Positions 1 through 5,073 of a DNA stretch of 7,575 nucleotides are shown here, piece by piece. The position numbers and the translations under genes were made by a program. Source of the DNA: Campylobacterota bacterium (lineage in GTDB: Bacteria; Campylobacterota; Campylobacteria; Campylobacterales; Sulfurovaceae); NCBI GenBank assembly GCA_015488875.1, contig WFMX01000185.1:1-7575 (forward strand), in the 5' to 3' direction. How positions within the stretch are numbered: the stretch's first letter is position 1; every line of letters begins with the position of its first letter. The notes beneath the pieces were generated by a model. The model ran no database searches and was not told the DNA's origin. It worked only from the letters and a program-made list of their open reading frames with translations.

Positions 1-42
1 ATACAAACCTGCTAAAGAGGATACTAACAGTTTTTTATTCAT
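1..42 (-). CDS. Start of an exported protein (5' fragment)
   Basis: Only 14 codons are in the window, reading MNKKLLVSSLAGLY from ATG at 42-40 to the edge. Two lysines followed by a hydrophobic run with small residues is the start of a typical Sec signal peptide, so the product is probably exported to the periplasm or outer membrane. The start is supported by a Shine-Dalgarno AGAAAGG at 55-49, six bases before the ATG, and by a TATAAT box at 69-64. It lies downstream of the transglycosylase gene in the same direction but 676 bases away, so it probably has its own transcript. The function cannot be read from so short a piece. Confidence 0.7.
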   Translation of the reverse strand, partial: MNKKLLVSSLAGLY

Positions 43-63
43 AAAAAACCTTTCTGTAATTAT

Positions 64-91
64 ATTATACTATACACAAAGAACTATAAAA
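64..91 (-). promoter_or_regulatory. Probable sigma70 promoter of the left-edge gene
   Basis: On the minus strand a perfect TATAAT lies at 69-64, 21 bases before the ATG at 42-40. Sixteen bases upstream is only a weak -35 (TTTTAT, 91-86) inside a T-rich stretch. Weak or missing -35 boxes with T-rich upstream DNA are common in Campylobacterota. The implied leader is short, about 10-15 bases. The TATAAT is seen directly; its use as a promoter is inferred from position. Confidence 0.5.
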
Positions 92-124
92 CTCGGTTGA
101 TTATGTCTCAAAAGTCAAGACAAT

Positions 125-160
125 TTCGCTCGTTCCTGTCCGTCCTTGATAACGAGCGAA
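125..160. repeat. 10-base perfect inverted repeat with 16-base loop
   Basis: TTCGCTCGTT at 125-134 is followed by its exact reverse complement AACGAGCGAA at 151-160, which would form a strong 10-bp hairpin. The loop and right-hand side of its minus-strand reading (147-126) also resemble the plus strand at 644-666: both have AGGACGGA, then a G-rich step, then GGAACGAGCGA. It is therefore probably one member of a dispersed intergenic hairpin family. No T-run follows on either side, so it is a poor intrinsic terminator candidate. Confidence 0.65.
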
Positions 161-249
161 TAGTAAAATGCAGGGTTATGATGTAGTATGTCGAAAAACA
201 CTCAAATAAGCTCATATATAATTCCTTATTTTTGGATGGTGGAAGTGGT

Positions 250-374
250 AGGGGTCTGCTGACAATGATATAGTGATCGCTCGCCATCTACTGCAACACG
301 GTTATATCTCAGCCGAGGTCAGATTATAACGATTCACTCCACTTCGTTACGCAAATCATTATCATCAGACCCCT
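250..374. repeat. 125-base block closed by 21-base imperfect inverted repeats
   Basis: Positions 250-270 and 354-374 are reverse complements at 18 of 21 bases, the outer nine (AGGGGTCTG / CAGACCCCT) perfectly. Inside is a second inverted pair: GTTATATCT at 301-309 and AGATTATAAC at 321-330 match with one base gap and flank the core AGCCGAGGTC. The right part (326-349) and the core (311-322) both recur in the gap at 4937-5040. The nested symmetry suggests either a folded RNA or a small palindromic repeat element. No coding potential is apparent and no target duplication was found at the ends. Confidence 0.55.
270..296 (+). repeat. 27-base direct repeat, copy 1
   Basis: This piece begins ATAGTGATCG and ends ACTGCAA. 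It matches 563-589 at 24 of 27 positions in the same orientation, without gaps. It lies just inside the left arm of the 250-374 block. Confidence 0.65.
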
Positions 375-388
375 GACATACTGACATA
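373..388. repeat. Tandem 8-mer CTGACATA x2
   Basis: CTGACATA occurs twice back to back. The pair is flanked by CCCCT (370-374) and AGGGG (388-392), which can pair to make a hairpin that competes with pairing of the 354-374 arm to 250-270. On the plus strand the hairpin is followed by GTTTTGG, only a weak terminator tail. Confidence 0.5.
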
Positions 389-515
389 GGGGGTTTTGGA
401 CGAGATGGCTTTAGTCTCTCCTAAATTTACGGAAGCTCAAGCACCGTGTCCATTGTCAACAATTTAGCTACTCTAGATGTTTCCACTATTTGGATATATA
501 GAAACGATACAGTTA

Positions 516-560
516 GGGGACATTGGTTTTGTGAGCAAAGCGAATGAAACCTGCGTCCCC
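516..560. repeat. Two-part hairpin inside the 480-683 block
   Basis: GGGGAC (516-521) pairs with GTCCCC (555-560). After a symmetric 3x3 internal loop, GGTTT (525-529) pairs with AAACC (547-551). The apical loop is 17 bases (530-546). Two helices in register argue against chance, and the fold would work as RNA from either strand. Confidence 0.5.
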
Positions 561-562
561 GC

Positions 563-589
563 ATAGTGATCGTTCGCCCTCGACTGCAA
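563..589 (+). repeat. 27-base direct repeat, copy 2
   Basis: Second copy of the piece at 270-296, with three substitutions and no gaps. It lies inside the 480-683 block, directly after the GGGGAC/GTCCCC hairpin, so the same module sits in two otherwise different inverted-repeat blocks. Confidence 0.65.
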
Positions 590-592
590 GAG

Positions 593-611
593 ACGAGGCT
601 GAAGCCTTCGT
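593..611. repeat. Short hairpin with TGAA loop
   Basis: ACGAGGC (593-599) pairs with GCC-TCGT (604-611, with one bulged T) around a TGAA tetraloop. On the plus strand it is followed by GTCC and an A-run, and on the minus strand by CTCTTGC, so it lacks the T-tail of an intrinsic terminator in either direction. Confidence 0.4.
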
Positions 612-718
612 GTCCAAAAAAAGCTTATTTCATTGGCATTACCGAGGACGGAGTGGGAACGAGCGATATCTAAATAGTGGAAATGGAAAAAGTGAATAAA
701 TGGTATTGTTTCGACAGT

Positions 719-1822
719 CTACTCCTTGCCCCAGTTTGAAAACTTGCTAAATACCTTTTTTGTTACTGGTATTACCAAAATATCACCTTTATTGGCTCTG
801 CCTTTGGCGGATGGATTGGCTATGGCTACCTCTCCTACTGTTGTTTGGTATTTTTGGGCTATGGAGTGTAGGGTCTCCTTGGATTTTACCACATGTGAGA
901 GATAGAATGACTTTTTTTGTCTCTGTAGCTCTTTGGATAGGGTATATATAGCATAGAAATCTATGATCTTGAGATGTGGGATATTCATCTTGTATGATGG
1001 TAGCTTGACAGGTACTACGCCATCTTTGAAGTGGTGGTTTAGTTTGAGCAAATCTGCTGGTTTCATCTTTATCATCTTGGCTATTTTCTCTAGGCTTTCG
1101 CCTGGGTCTACCTCCACTTGCACTACATCTTTACCATATAGCTGCTCTACTGCATCTCCCATCTCCTCTAACCCTAACGATACATTCTCCCCTATCATTG
1201 CCACTTGCAGTATCTTCTTTAAATAATTTCTAGTCTCTTTGGGTATATAAGCAGAGCTATTACTCATGAGTGTAGAGATCTCATCTGTACCAGCTTTGTC
1301 TATGGCTCTTTGGAGTCGCCCCTCTCCACAGTTGTATGCCATGACCACGAGATACCACTTGCCAAAATCCTTGTAGAGCTTATGCATGTAATTCATAGCA
1401 GCACTAGTGGCTAGTATAGGGTCTAGCCTTTCGTCAAAGTCGGAGTTGACGGTGAGCTTGTATTGCTTGGCGGTAGTCTCCATAAATTGCCATATGCCCA
1501 CCGCACTAGCACTAGATACACTATCTTTTTTAAAGCCTGATTCGACCATAGCCATATAGACAAATAGGTCAGAGAGGTCATCCCTCATGAGCATACTCTT
1601 GAATGTAGGGATGAGATGACCGCCTCTATCAAGTGAGTTTTTGTAGTATCTCTCATATCTTTTGTGATTTTTTTTCAGAAACGATTGGAACTCATCATCG
1701 TATATATAATCATCATCTACATCAAATTCACCAAATACATATCTATAGCTAGGGTATTTGTCTACTACACTGTTGGCACATAAAGAGATGATAGTCAGAA
1801 AGATAAATATAACTATTCGCAA
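719..1822 (-). CDS. mltD: Periplasmic lytic transglycosylase with LysM domains (MltD-type)
   Basis: A 367-residue enzyme predicted to cleave the MurNAc-GlcNAc bond of peptidoglycan, forming 1,6-anhydro-MurNAc ends. Residues 1-18 are a hydrophobic signal peptide with a likely cut after ANS. Cys15 is preceded by Leu, a poor lipobox, so a soluble periplasmic form is more likely than a lipoprotein, unlike E. coli MltD. The SLT domain (about 75-205) has the catalytic Glu94 in AMVESGF, the SASAVGIWQFM block (104-114), the AYNCGEGRL block (162-170) and YIPKETRNYL (192-201). Two LysM-like repeats follow: a diverged one at about 233-280 and a clearer one at about 309-353. SLT followed by LysM repeats is the MltD layout. 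The start is TTG at 1822-1820, chosen because GGAGAAGGA lies six bases upstream and no in-frame ATG is nearby. It is the last gene of the unit, 25 bases after ade. Confidence 0.9.
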   Translation of the reverse strand: MRIVIFIFLTIISLCANSVVDKYPSYRYVFGEFDVDDDYIYDDEFQSFLKKNHKRYERYYKNSLDRGGHLIPTFKSMLMRDDLSDLFVYMAMVESGFKKDSVSSASAVGIWQFMETTAKQYKLTVNSDFDERLDPILATSAAMNYMHKLYKDFGKWYLVVMAYNCGEGRLQRAIDKAGTDEISTLMSNSSAYIPKETRNYLKKILQVAMIGENVSLGLEEMGDAVEQLYGKDVVQVEVDPGESLEKIAKMIKMKPADLLKLNHHFKDGVVPVKLPSYKMNIPHLKIIDFYAIYTLSKELQRQKKSFYLSHVVKSKETLHSIAQKYQTTVGEVAIANPSAKGRANKGDILVIPVTKKVFSKFSNWGKE

Positions 1823-1828
1823 TAAAAA

Positions 1829-1837
1829 TCCTTCTCC
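1829..1837 (-). promoter_or_regulatory. Strong ribosome binding site deciding a TTG start
   Basis: GGAGAAGGA on the minus strand lies six bases before TTG at 1822-1820, in the 25-base gap after ade. An ATG at 1839-1837 overlaps this site but is out of frame and gives only an eight-codon reading (MEKDFYCE, then stop). The strong site supports TTG as the real initiator. Confidence 0.7.
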
Positions 1838-1847
1838 ATCACAACTC

Positions 1848-3449
1848 TTATCTACAGCTCTCTATAAAGTGAAAGCTTCTCCCATCGAAGAGACCTTTGT
1901 CGCTTAGTTTTATATCGGGTATGACGAGTAGTGCCATAAATGATAGAGTCATAAATGGAGCTGATAGAGTAGACCCCAATATATCTTTGGTGACATTATC
2001 TATCTCTCTATATCTATCGGCTACTTCAAATCCATCACTACTACTCATAAGACCAGCTATATCTAGCGGAAGCAACCACTCTCTATCTTCTGTAACAGCA
2101 GATATCCCACCTCTGGACTCTATCAGCAAATTGACAGCTTTGGTTATCATCTCATCACTACAACCTACAGCTATGATGTTGTGTGAATCATGTGCTACAG
2201 TAGATGCGATAGCACCTATCTCTAGACCGAAACCTGTCACATGTGCTATAGCAGGTGGAGTATCTTCATAACGGTTTATTACGCTTATCTTGAGTATATC
2301 ATCTTGAGATTGCTGGTCTTTGTCTGCTATCTTTTCATGTGTGATCAGCTCATGATCTATCGCCTCTATGACCTCTAGTGTATGACATGATACTGTCTTG
2401 AAATCATCTATATGTTTGATGGATGTATGGAAGTTGTTTATCGCATCTATACCCACAGAGTCTATGAGTGATTTACCGCCCTTGGCTACACATTTGCCAT
2501 TGATGATAGTCTGTAGTATATTGAACTCATCTAAACTATCTATCTCTATAAAGTCTGCACCATCCCCTACTCTCAGCAGCCCTACATCCAAATCATAATG
2601 TTCTATAGGATTGATAGATGCTATCTGTAGCACCTTGAAAAGATCATCACCTCTGTCCAATGCTCTTTTGACTAGTTGATTGATATGTCCACTGTATAGA
2701 TCATCTGGATGTCTATCGTCACTACAAAACATTAGCATATTATGATGGCTATCTATGAGTGGTGCTAGTGCATCGAAGTTTTTGGCCGCTGACCCTTCAC
2801 GGATCAATATCTTCATGCCATTTTCGACCTTTTCTAAGCCCTCTTCATATGTAAAGGCTTCATGATCTGTGCTAATACCTGCTCCTATATAGTGTAGCAG
2901 ATCGTCTCCAGATAGAGCAGGTGCATGACCATCTATGGGTTTGTGATATTTTTTTGCTATCTCTATCTTGGCAAGCATATCACTATCAGCAGTCAGCACG
3001 GCAGGAAAATTCATCACTTCGCTCATATACTGTATCTCTGGCTTGGAGAGTAACTTCTCTATCTCCTCTACCCCTAGAGATGCTCCGCTAGTCTCGAATG
3101 CTGTAGCAGGCACGCAAGGAGATGCACCAAAATAGAAGTGAAAATCGACACTATTGCCATTATCTATCATAAACTCTATGCCATCTATACCTAATACATT
3201 GGCTATCTCATGCGGGTCAGATACAGTTGCTACAGTACCATGTCTCACTGCCAGACGAGCAAACTCACTAGGTGGCAACATAGAACTCTCTATATGTATA
3301 TGAGCATCTACAAAGCCAGGCAGTATATATGTGGAGCAATCTCTGTCTATCTTAGCGATAGATGATATCTTGCCATCTTCTACATATACTCTAGCAGGAT
3401 ATATCTCTCTATGTTGTATATCTATGAGATTTGCTTCTATGATCATCAT
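1848..3449 (-). CDS. ade: Adenine deaminase
   Basis: A 533-residue cytosolic metalloenzyme of the amidohydrolase superfamily, converting adenine to hypoxanthine and ammonia for purine salvage or nitrogen release. The metal-site motif PGFVDAHIHIES is at 44-55 (His50, His52). Further conserved stretches are SDPHEIANV (78-86), DGHAPALSG (173-181), STDHEA (193-198) and CSDDRHPDDL (242-251). The C-terminal adenine-deaminase domain has VAHDSHNIIAVG at 418-429. These stretches distinguish it from cytosine or guanine deaminases. It is slightly shorter than the E. coli and Bacillus enzymes, which are near 580-590 residues, but all motifs are present. It begins ATG-ATG: the first leaves a 6-base gap from the permease stop, the second 9 bases. 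Only a weak AAGAA precedes them, suggesting translational coupling to the permease. Function is near certain; the exact start is not. Confidence 0.95.
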   Translation of the reverse strand: MMIIEANLIDIQHREIYPARVYVEDGKISSIAKIDRDCSTYILPGFVDAHIHIESSMLPPSEFARLAVRHGTVATVSDPHEIANVLGIDGIEFMIDNGNSVDFHFYFGASPCVPATAFETSGASLGVEEIEKLLSKPEIQYMSEVMNFPAVLTADSDMLAKIEIAKKYHKPIDGHAPALSGDDLLHYIGAGISTDHEAFTYEEGLEKVENGMKILIREGSAAKNFDALAPLIDSHHNMLMFCSDDRHPDDLYSGHINQLVKRALDRGDDLFKVLQIASINPIEHYDLDVGLLRVGDGADFIEIDSLDEFNILQTIINGKCVAKGGKSLIDSVGIDAINNFHTSIKHIDDFKTVSCHTLEVIEAIDHELITHEKIADKDQQSQDDILKISVINRYEDTPPAIAHVTGFGLEIGAIASTVAHDSHNIIAVGCSDEMITKAVNLLIESRGGISAVTEDREWLLPLDIAGLMSSSDGFEVADRYREIDNVTKDILGSTLSAPFMTLSFMALLVIPDIKLSDKGLFDGRSFHFIESCR

Positions 3450-3455
3450 TTATTC

Positions 3456-4808
3456 TTAAAGTACATTGATCCATATAGTATTTGCTACCAAAAGTATAAC
3501 CAATATACCGATGATATTAAATATGAACCCATATGTAGCCATAGTCTTGACTGTGACTGCTCCAGAACTCATAGCTATAGCATTTGGCGGTGTAGCTATA
3601 GGTAGCATAAAGGCATATGATGCGCATACAGTAGCGACCATCATGATGAGTGTAGCATTGATGCCTGTCTTTTGAGCTACTTCATATAGTATCGGCAACA
3701 TGATAGATATGAGGGCTGTATTGCTAGTGATCTCCGTAGTGAATGTGACCATGACAGCGATGATAAGTAAAAATAGTATGATCGGCATACTAGAGAAGGT
3801 CACTAAGTGCGAAGCTATCTCGCTAGCCAATCCTGTCTTGGTAAATGCAGCGGCTATGGCAAATCCTGCACCAAAGAGAAACATTATCCTATATGGTATA
3901 TTTTCTTTATCTTTCATCCAATCAAGTAGCGAAAATGGTGGAGCAAATAGGATCAACCCTGCCCCCAATAATATGCCAGGCTCACTTAGACCTAGACCAT
4001 TATAGTATGGTTTGATGGGTGCATTGACGAGTAGTAGTGCTATAAGACCAAAGAGTACTACTAATACTTTCTTCTGATTTAGATCCAATGGAGCATCACC
4101 AAGATCGGTATCTATGTGCACATCTTTGAGACCCAAGCCTAGCACGAAACCAACTACGATAAACATCGTAAATACCAGTGGAGCTACCATCCACATCCAC
4201 TGTGCAAATGGTATAGCCTCCATGCCATACTCATTCATGATACCCATGAGTATGAGGTTTGGTGGTGTACCTATGGGTGTCAATATGCCTCCTATACTAG
4301 CACCATAAGCTATCCCTAGAGCAAATCTCATCTTGAGCTTGATGTTATCTGTCAAAAATAGTGCTATAGGCAACAAGAGTAGAGTGGTCGTAGTGTTGGA
4401 CAGTACTGAACTCAATAGCCCAGAGGTGATAATGAGAGCAAATATAATACCACGAGTACTACTAGGAAACAGTCCTAACATTTTGTTGGCTATCCACTTG
4501 TGTAGTCCTGTCTTCTCCACTGCAATGGCTATGAGAAAGCCACCCAAAAATAGATATATGATAGGATTGGCATAGTTGATAGTAGTCTCTTTGGTAGTCA
4601 AGACCCCAGTAGCTGGAAATAGCACTATAGGCAAGAGAGAGACTACCGCTAGTGGCAAACCCTCATTTGTCCATAGCGTCACAAGTAGCACTATGATGGC
4701 AACCATAAAGGATTGCTCTATTGTAAAAAAAGCGTACATCAATCCAAAAGCTACCAACGCCAATGCTATAGCTATAGATATCTTTTTGATCTGTATATTC
4801 ATATCCAT
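3456..4808 (-). CDS. SLC13/DASS-family sodium:anion symporter
   Basis: A 450-residue inner-membrane permease with about eleven hydrophobic segments and no signal peptide cut. The two inverted halves of the DASS fold each carry the sodium/substrate signature: SNT at 137-139 followed by PIGTPPN at 178-184, and SNT at 362-364 followed by PIATPPNA at 403-410. Length and motif spacing match characterised members such as VcINDY (about 460 residues), which take up succinate and similar di- or tricarboxylates with sodium. The substrate cannot be read from sequence; sulfate or other anions are possible, and purine transport would be atypical for the family. The ATG at 4808-4806 is supported by GGAGGG at 4820-4815, six bases upstream. 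It is first in a unit with ade (6-base gap) and the transglycosylase. Confidence 0.9.
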   Translation of the reverse strand: MDMNIQIKKISIAIALALVAFGLMYAFFTIEQSFMVAIIVLLVTLWTNEGLPLAVVSLLPIVLFPATGVLTTKETTINYANPIIYLFLGGFLIAIAVEKTGLHKWIANKMLGLFPSSTRGIIFALIITSGLLSSVLSNTTTTLLLLPIALFLTDNIKLKMRFALGIAYGASIGGILTPIGTPPNLILMGIMNEYGMEAIPFAQWMWMVAPLVFTMFIVVGFVLGLGLKDVHIDTDLGDAPLDLNQKKVLVVLFGLIALLLVNAPIKPYYNGLGLSEPGILLGAGLILFAPPFSLLDWMKDKENIPYRIMFLFGAGFAIAAAFTKTGLASEIASHLVTFSSMPIILFLLIIAVMVTFTTEITSNTALISIMLPILYEVAQKTGINATLIMMVATVCASYAFMLPIATPPNAIAMSSGAVTVKTMATYGFIFNIIGILVILLVANTIWINVL

Positions 4809-4838
4809 TGTATACCCTCCATTAAACTAATATAGCCT

Positions 4839-4868
4839 ATTATACAATTATTATTTTTATAGTTGCAG
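4839..4868 (-). promoter_or_regulatory. Probable sigma70 promoter of the permease-ade-mltD unit
   Basis: TATAAT on the minus strand at 4844-4839 lies 30 bases before the permease ATG. CTGCAA at 4868-4863, 18 bases upstream, is a poor -35 (three of six to consensus). The region between and above is very A/T-rich. Transcription would start near 4832 and give a leader of about 24 bases. No other promoter-like sequence is evident in the short gaps further along the unit. Confidence 0.5.
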
Positions 4869-4870
4869 TT

Positions 4871-4889
4871 TGATAATTTTTTTTTATCA
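4871..4889. promoter_or_regulatory. TGATAA/TTATCA palindrome around a T-tract
   Basis: TGATAA at 4871-4876 and its reverse complement TTATCA at 4884-4889 are separated by seven T. It sits just upstream of the weak -35 of the permease promoter, where an UP element or a regulator site would lie. The symmetry is seen; the role is a guess, and AT-rich DNA gives such palindromes by chance. Confidence 0.25.
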
Positions 4890-4912
4890 TATAATAGCAG
4901 TTAGTAACAAAT

Positions 4913-4949
4913 CTCTACTTAGATTTATGATTTGTGTAATGAAGTAGAG
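4913..4949. repeat. 8-base perfect inverted repeat overlapping a second hairpin
   Basis: CTCTACTT at 4913-4920 is the exact reverse complement of AAGTAGAG at 4942-4949. The left arm overlaps another perfect hairpin, AAATCT (4909-4914) with AGATTT (4921-4926), so the two folds exclude each other. The right arm is also the left end of the palindromic element at 4937-5040. It lies upstream of the predicted permease promoter, so it would be in the mRNA only if transcription reads through from the VIT gene. Confidence 0.4.
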
Positions 4950-5040
4950 TGAATCCTTATCGCCTGAGCTAGGTTGCAGTATAGCTCTGTTGCGGTTTAG
5001 CCGAGGTCAGGCTACCTCAACGATATAAACACCACTTCCG
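4937..5040. repeat. Palindromic intergenic repeat related to the 250-374 block
   Basis: Positions 4937-4960 match the reverse complement of 326-349 at 21 of 24 bases, and AGCCGAGGTCAG at 4999-5010 is identical to 311-322. AACGAT and CACTTC follow this core in both copies with slightly different spacing. The element can fold on itself: ATCG (4959-4962) with CGAT (5021-5024), TGAG (4965-4968) with CTCA (5016-5019), and TAG (4970-4972) with CTA (5012-5014). Aligned to the other copy it seems to lack about 16 bases before TTGCAGTA. This is a dispersed, diverged repeat, probably non-coding. Confidence 0.55.
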
Positions 5041-5050
5041 AGTCTTGCAA

Positions 5051-5067
5051 GAACTATAGCGTAGTTC
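5051..5067 (-). terminator. Hairpin after the VIT gene, possible terminator
   Basis: GAACTA (5051-5056) and TAGTTC (5062-5067) form a perfect 6-bp stem with a 5-base loop, starting six bases after the VIT gene stop codon. On the minus strand the stem is followed by TTGCAAG, not a proper U-run, so termination would be weak. Position just behind a stop codon is the main support. Confidence 0.3.
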
Positions 5068-5073
5068 CTTATC

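Larger units (their letters stand above)
480..683. repeat. 204-base MITE-like block with 18-base terminal inverted repeats
   Basis: TTTCCACTATTTGGATAT at 480-497 is the reverse complement of 666-683 at 17 of 18 positions. The match stops sharply on both sides, as expected of true terminal repeats. Between them lie a GGGGAC/GTCCCC hairpin (516-560), the 27-base direct repeat copy (563-589), a hairpin at 593-611 and a GGAACGAGCGA-ended motif (644-666). No open frame of useful size is inside. Only the dinucleotide TG is common to the two flanks (478-479, 684-685), too short to claim a target duplication. It could be a non-autonomous element or a large RNA stem. Confidence 0.5.
43..718. other. 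676-base gene-poor intergenic stretch rich in repeats
   Basis: Neither strand has an open frame here that looks like a real gene. The stretch is built of inverted and direct repeats: a 10-base inverted repeat (125-160), a 125-base block closed by imperfect inverted repeats (250-374), a tandem 8-mer (373-388), a 204-base block with 18-base terminal inverted repeats (480-683), and two internal hairpins (516-560, 593-611). A 27-base piece occurs twice in the same orientation (270-296, 563-589). No clear intrinsic terminator for the transglycosylase operon is seen. The region could be remnants of small non-autonomous mobile elements, or a set of structured RNA/REP-like elements. Confidence 0.7.

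Noticed and set aside
108..215. A 35-codon minus-strand frame beginning MSLFECFSTYY, with AAGGA seven bases before its ATG
   Set aside because: It runs straight through the 125-160 inverted repeat, so its C-terminal half is translated repeat sequence. It has no recognisable domain or export signal. The ribosome-binding match may be chance; conservation in relatives would be needed to accept it.
593..636. Intrinsic terminator for the transglycosylase operon
   Set aside because: The hairpin at 593-611 is separated from the A/T-run and lies on the wrong side of it for minus-strand termination. The weak CCAA/TTGG fold at 614-636 has too many mismatches.
43..718. CRISPR array or tRNA in the repeat-rich gap
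   Set aside because: The repeats are not evenly spaced units with unique spacers, and no cloverleaf with a conserved T-arm could be found.
760..1226. Plus-strand open frames opposite the transglycosylase gene
   Set aside because: They are antisense shadows of a gene with clear catalytic motifs and have no ribosome binding sites or domains of their own.
719..1822. Transglycosylase as a lipoprotein (Cys15 in the leader)
   Set aside because: The residue before the cysteine is Leu, not Gly/Ala/Ser, so the lipobox is poor. A normal signal-peptidase cut after ANS fits better.
3466..4830. Series of plus-strand open frames opposite the permease
   Set aside because: Long hydrophobic minus-strand genes commonly give such antisense frames. 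The SNT and TPPN motifs on the minus strand settle the coding strand.
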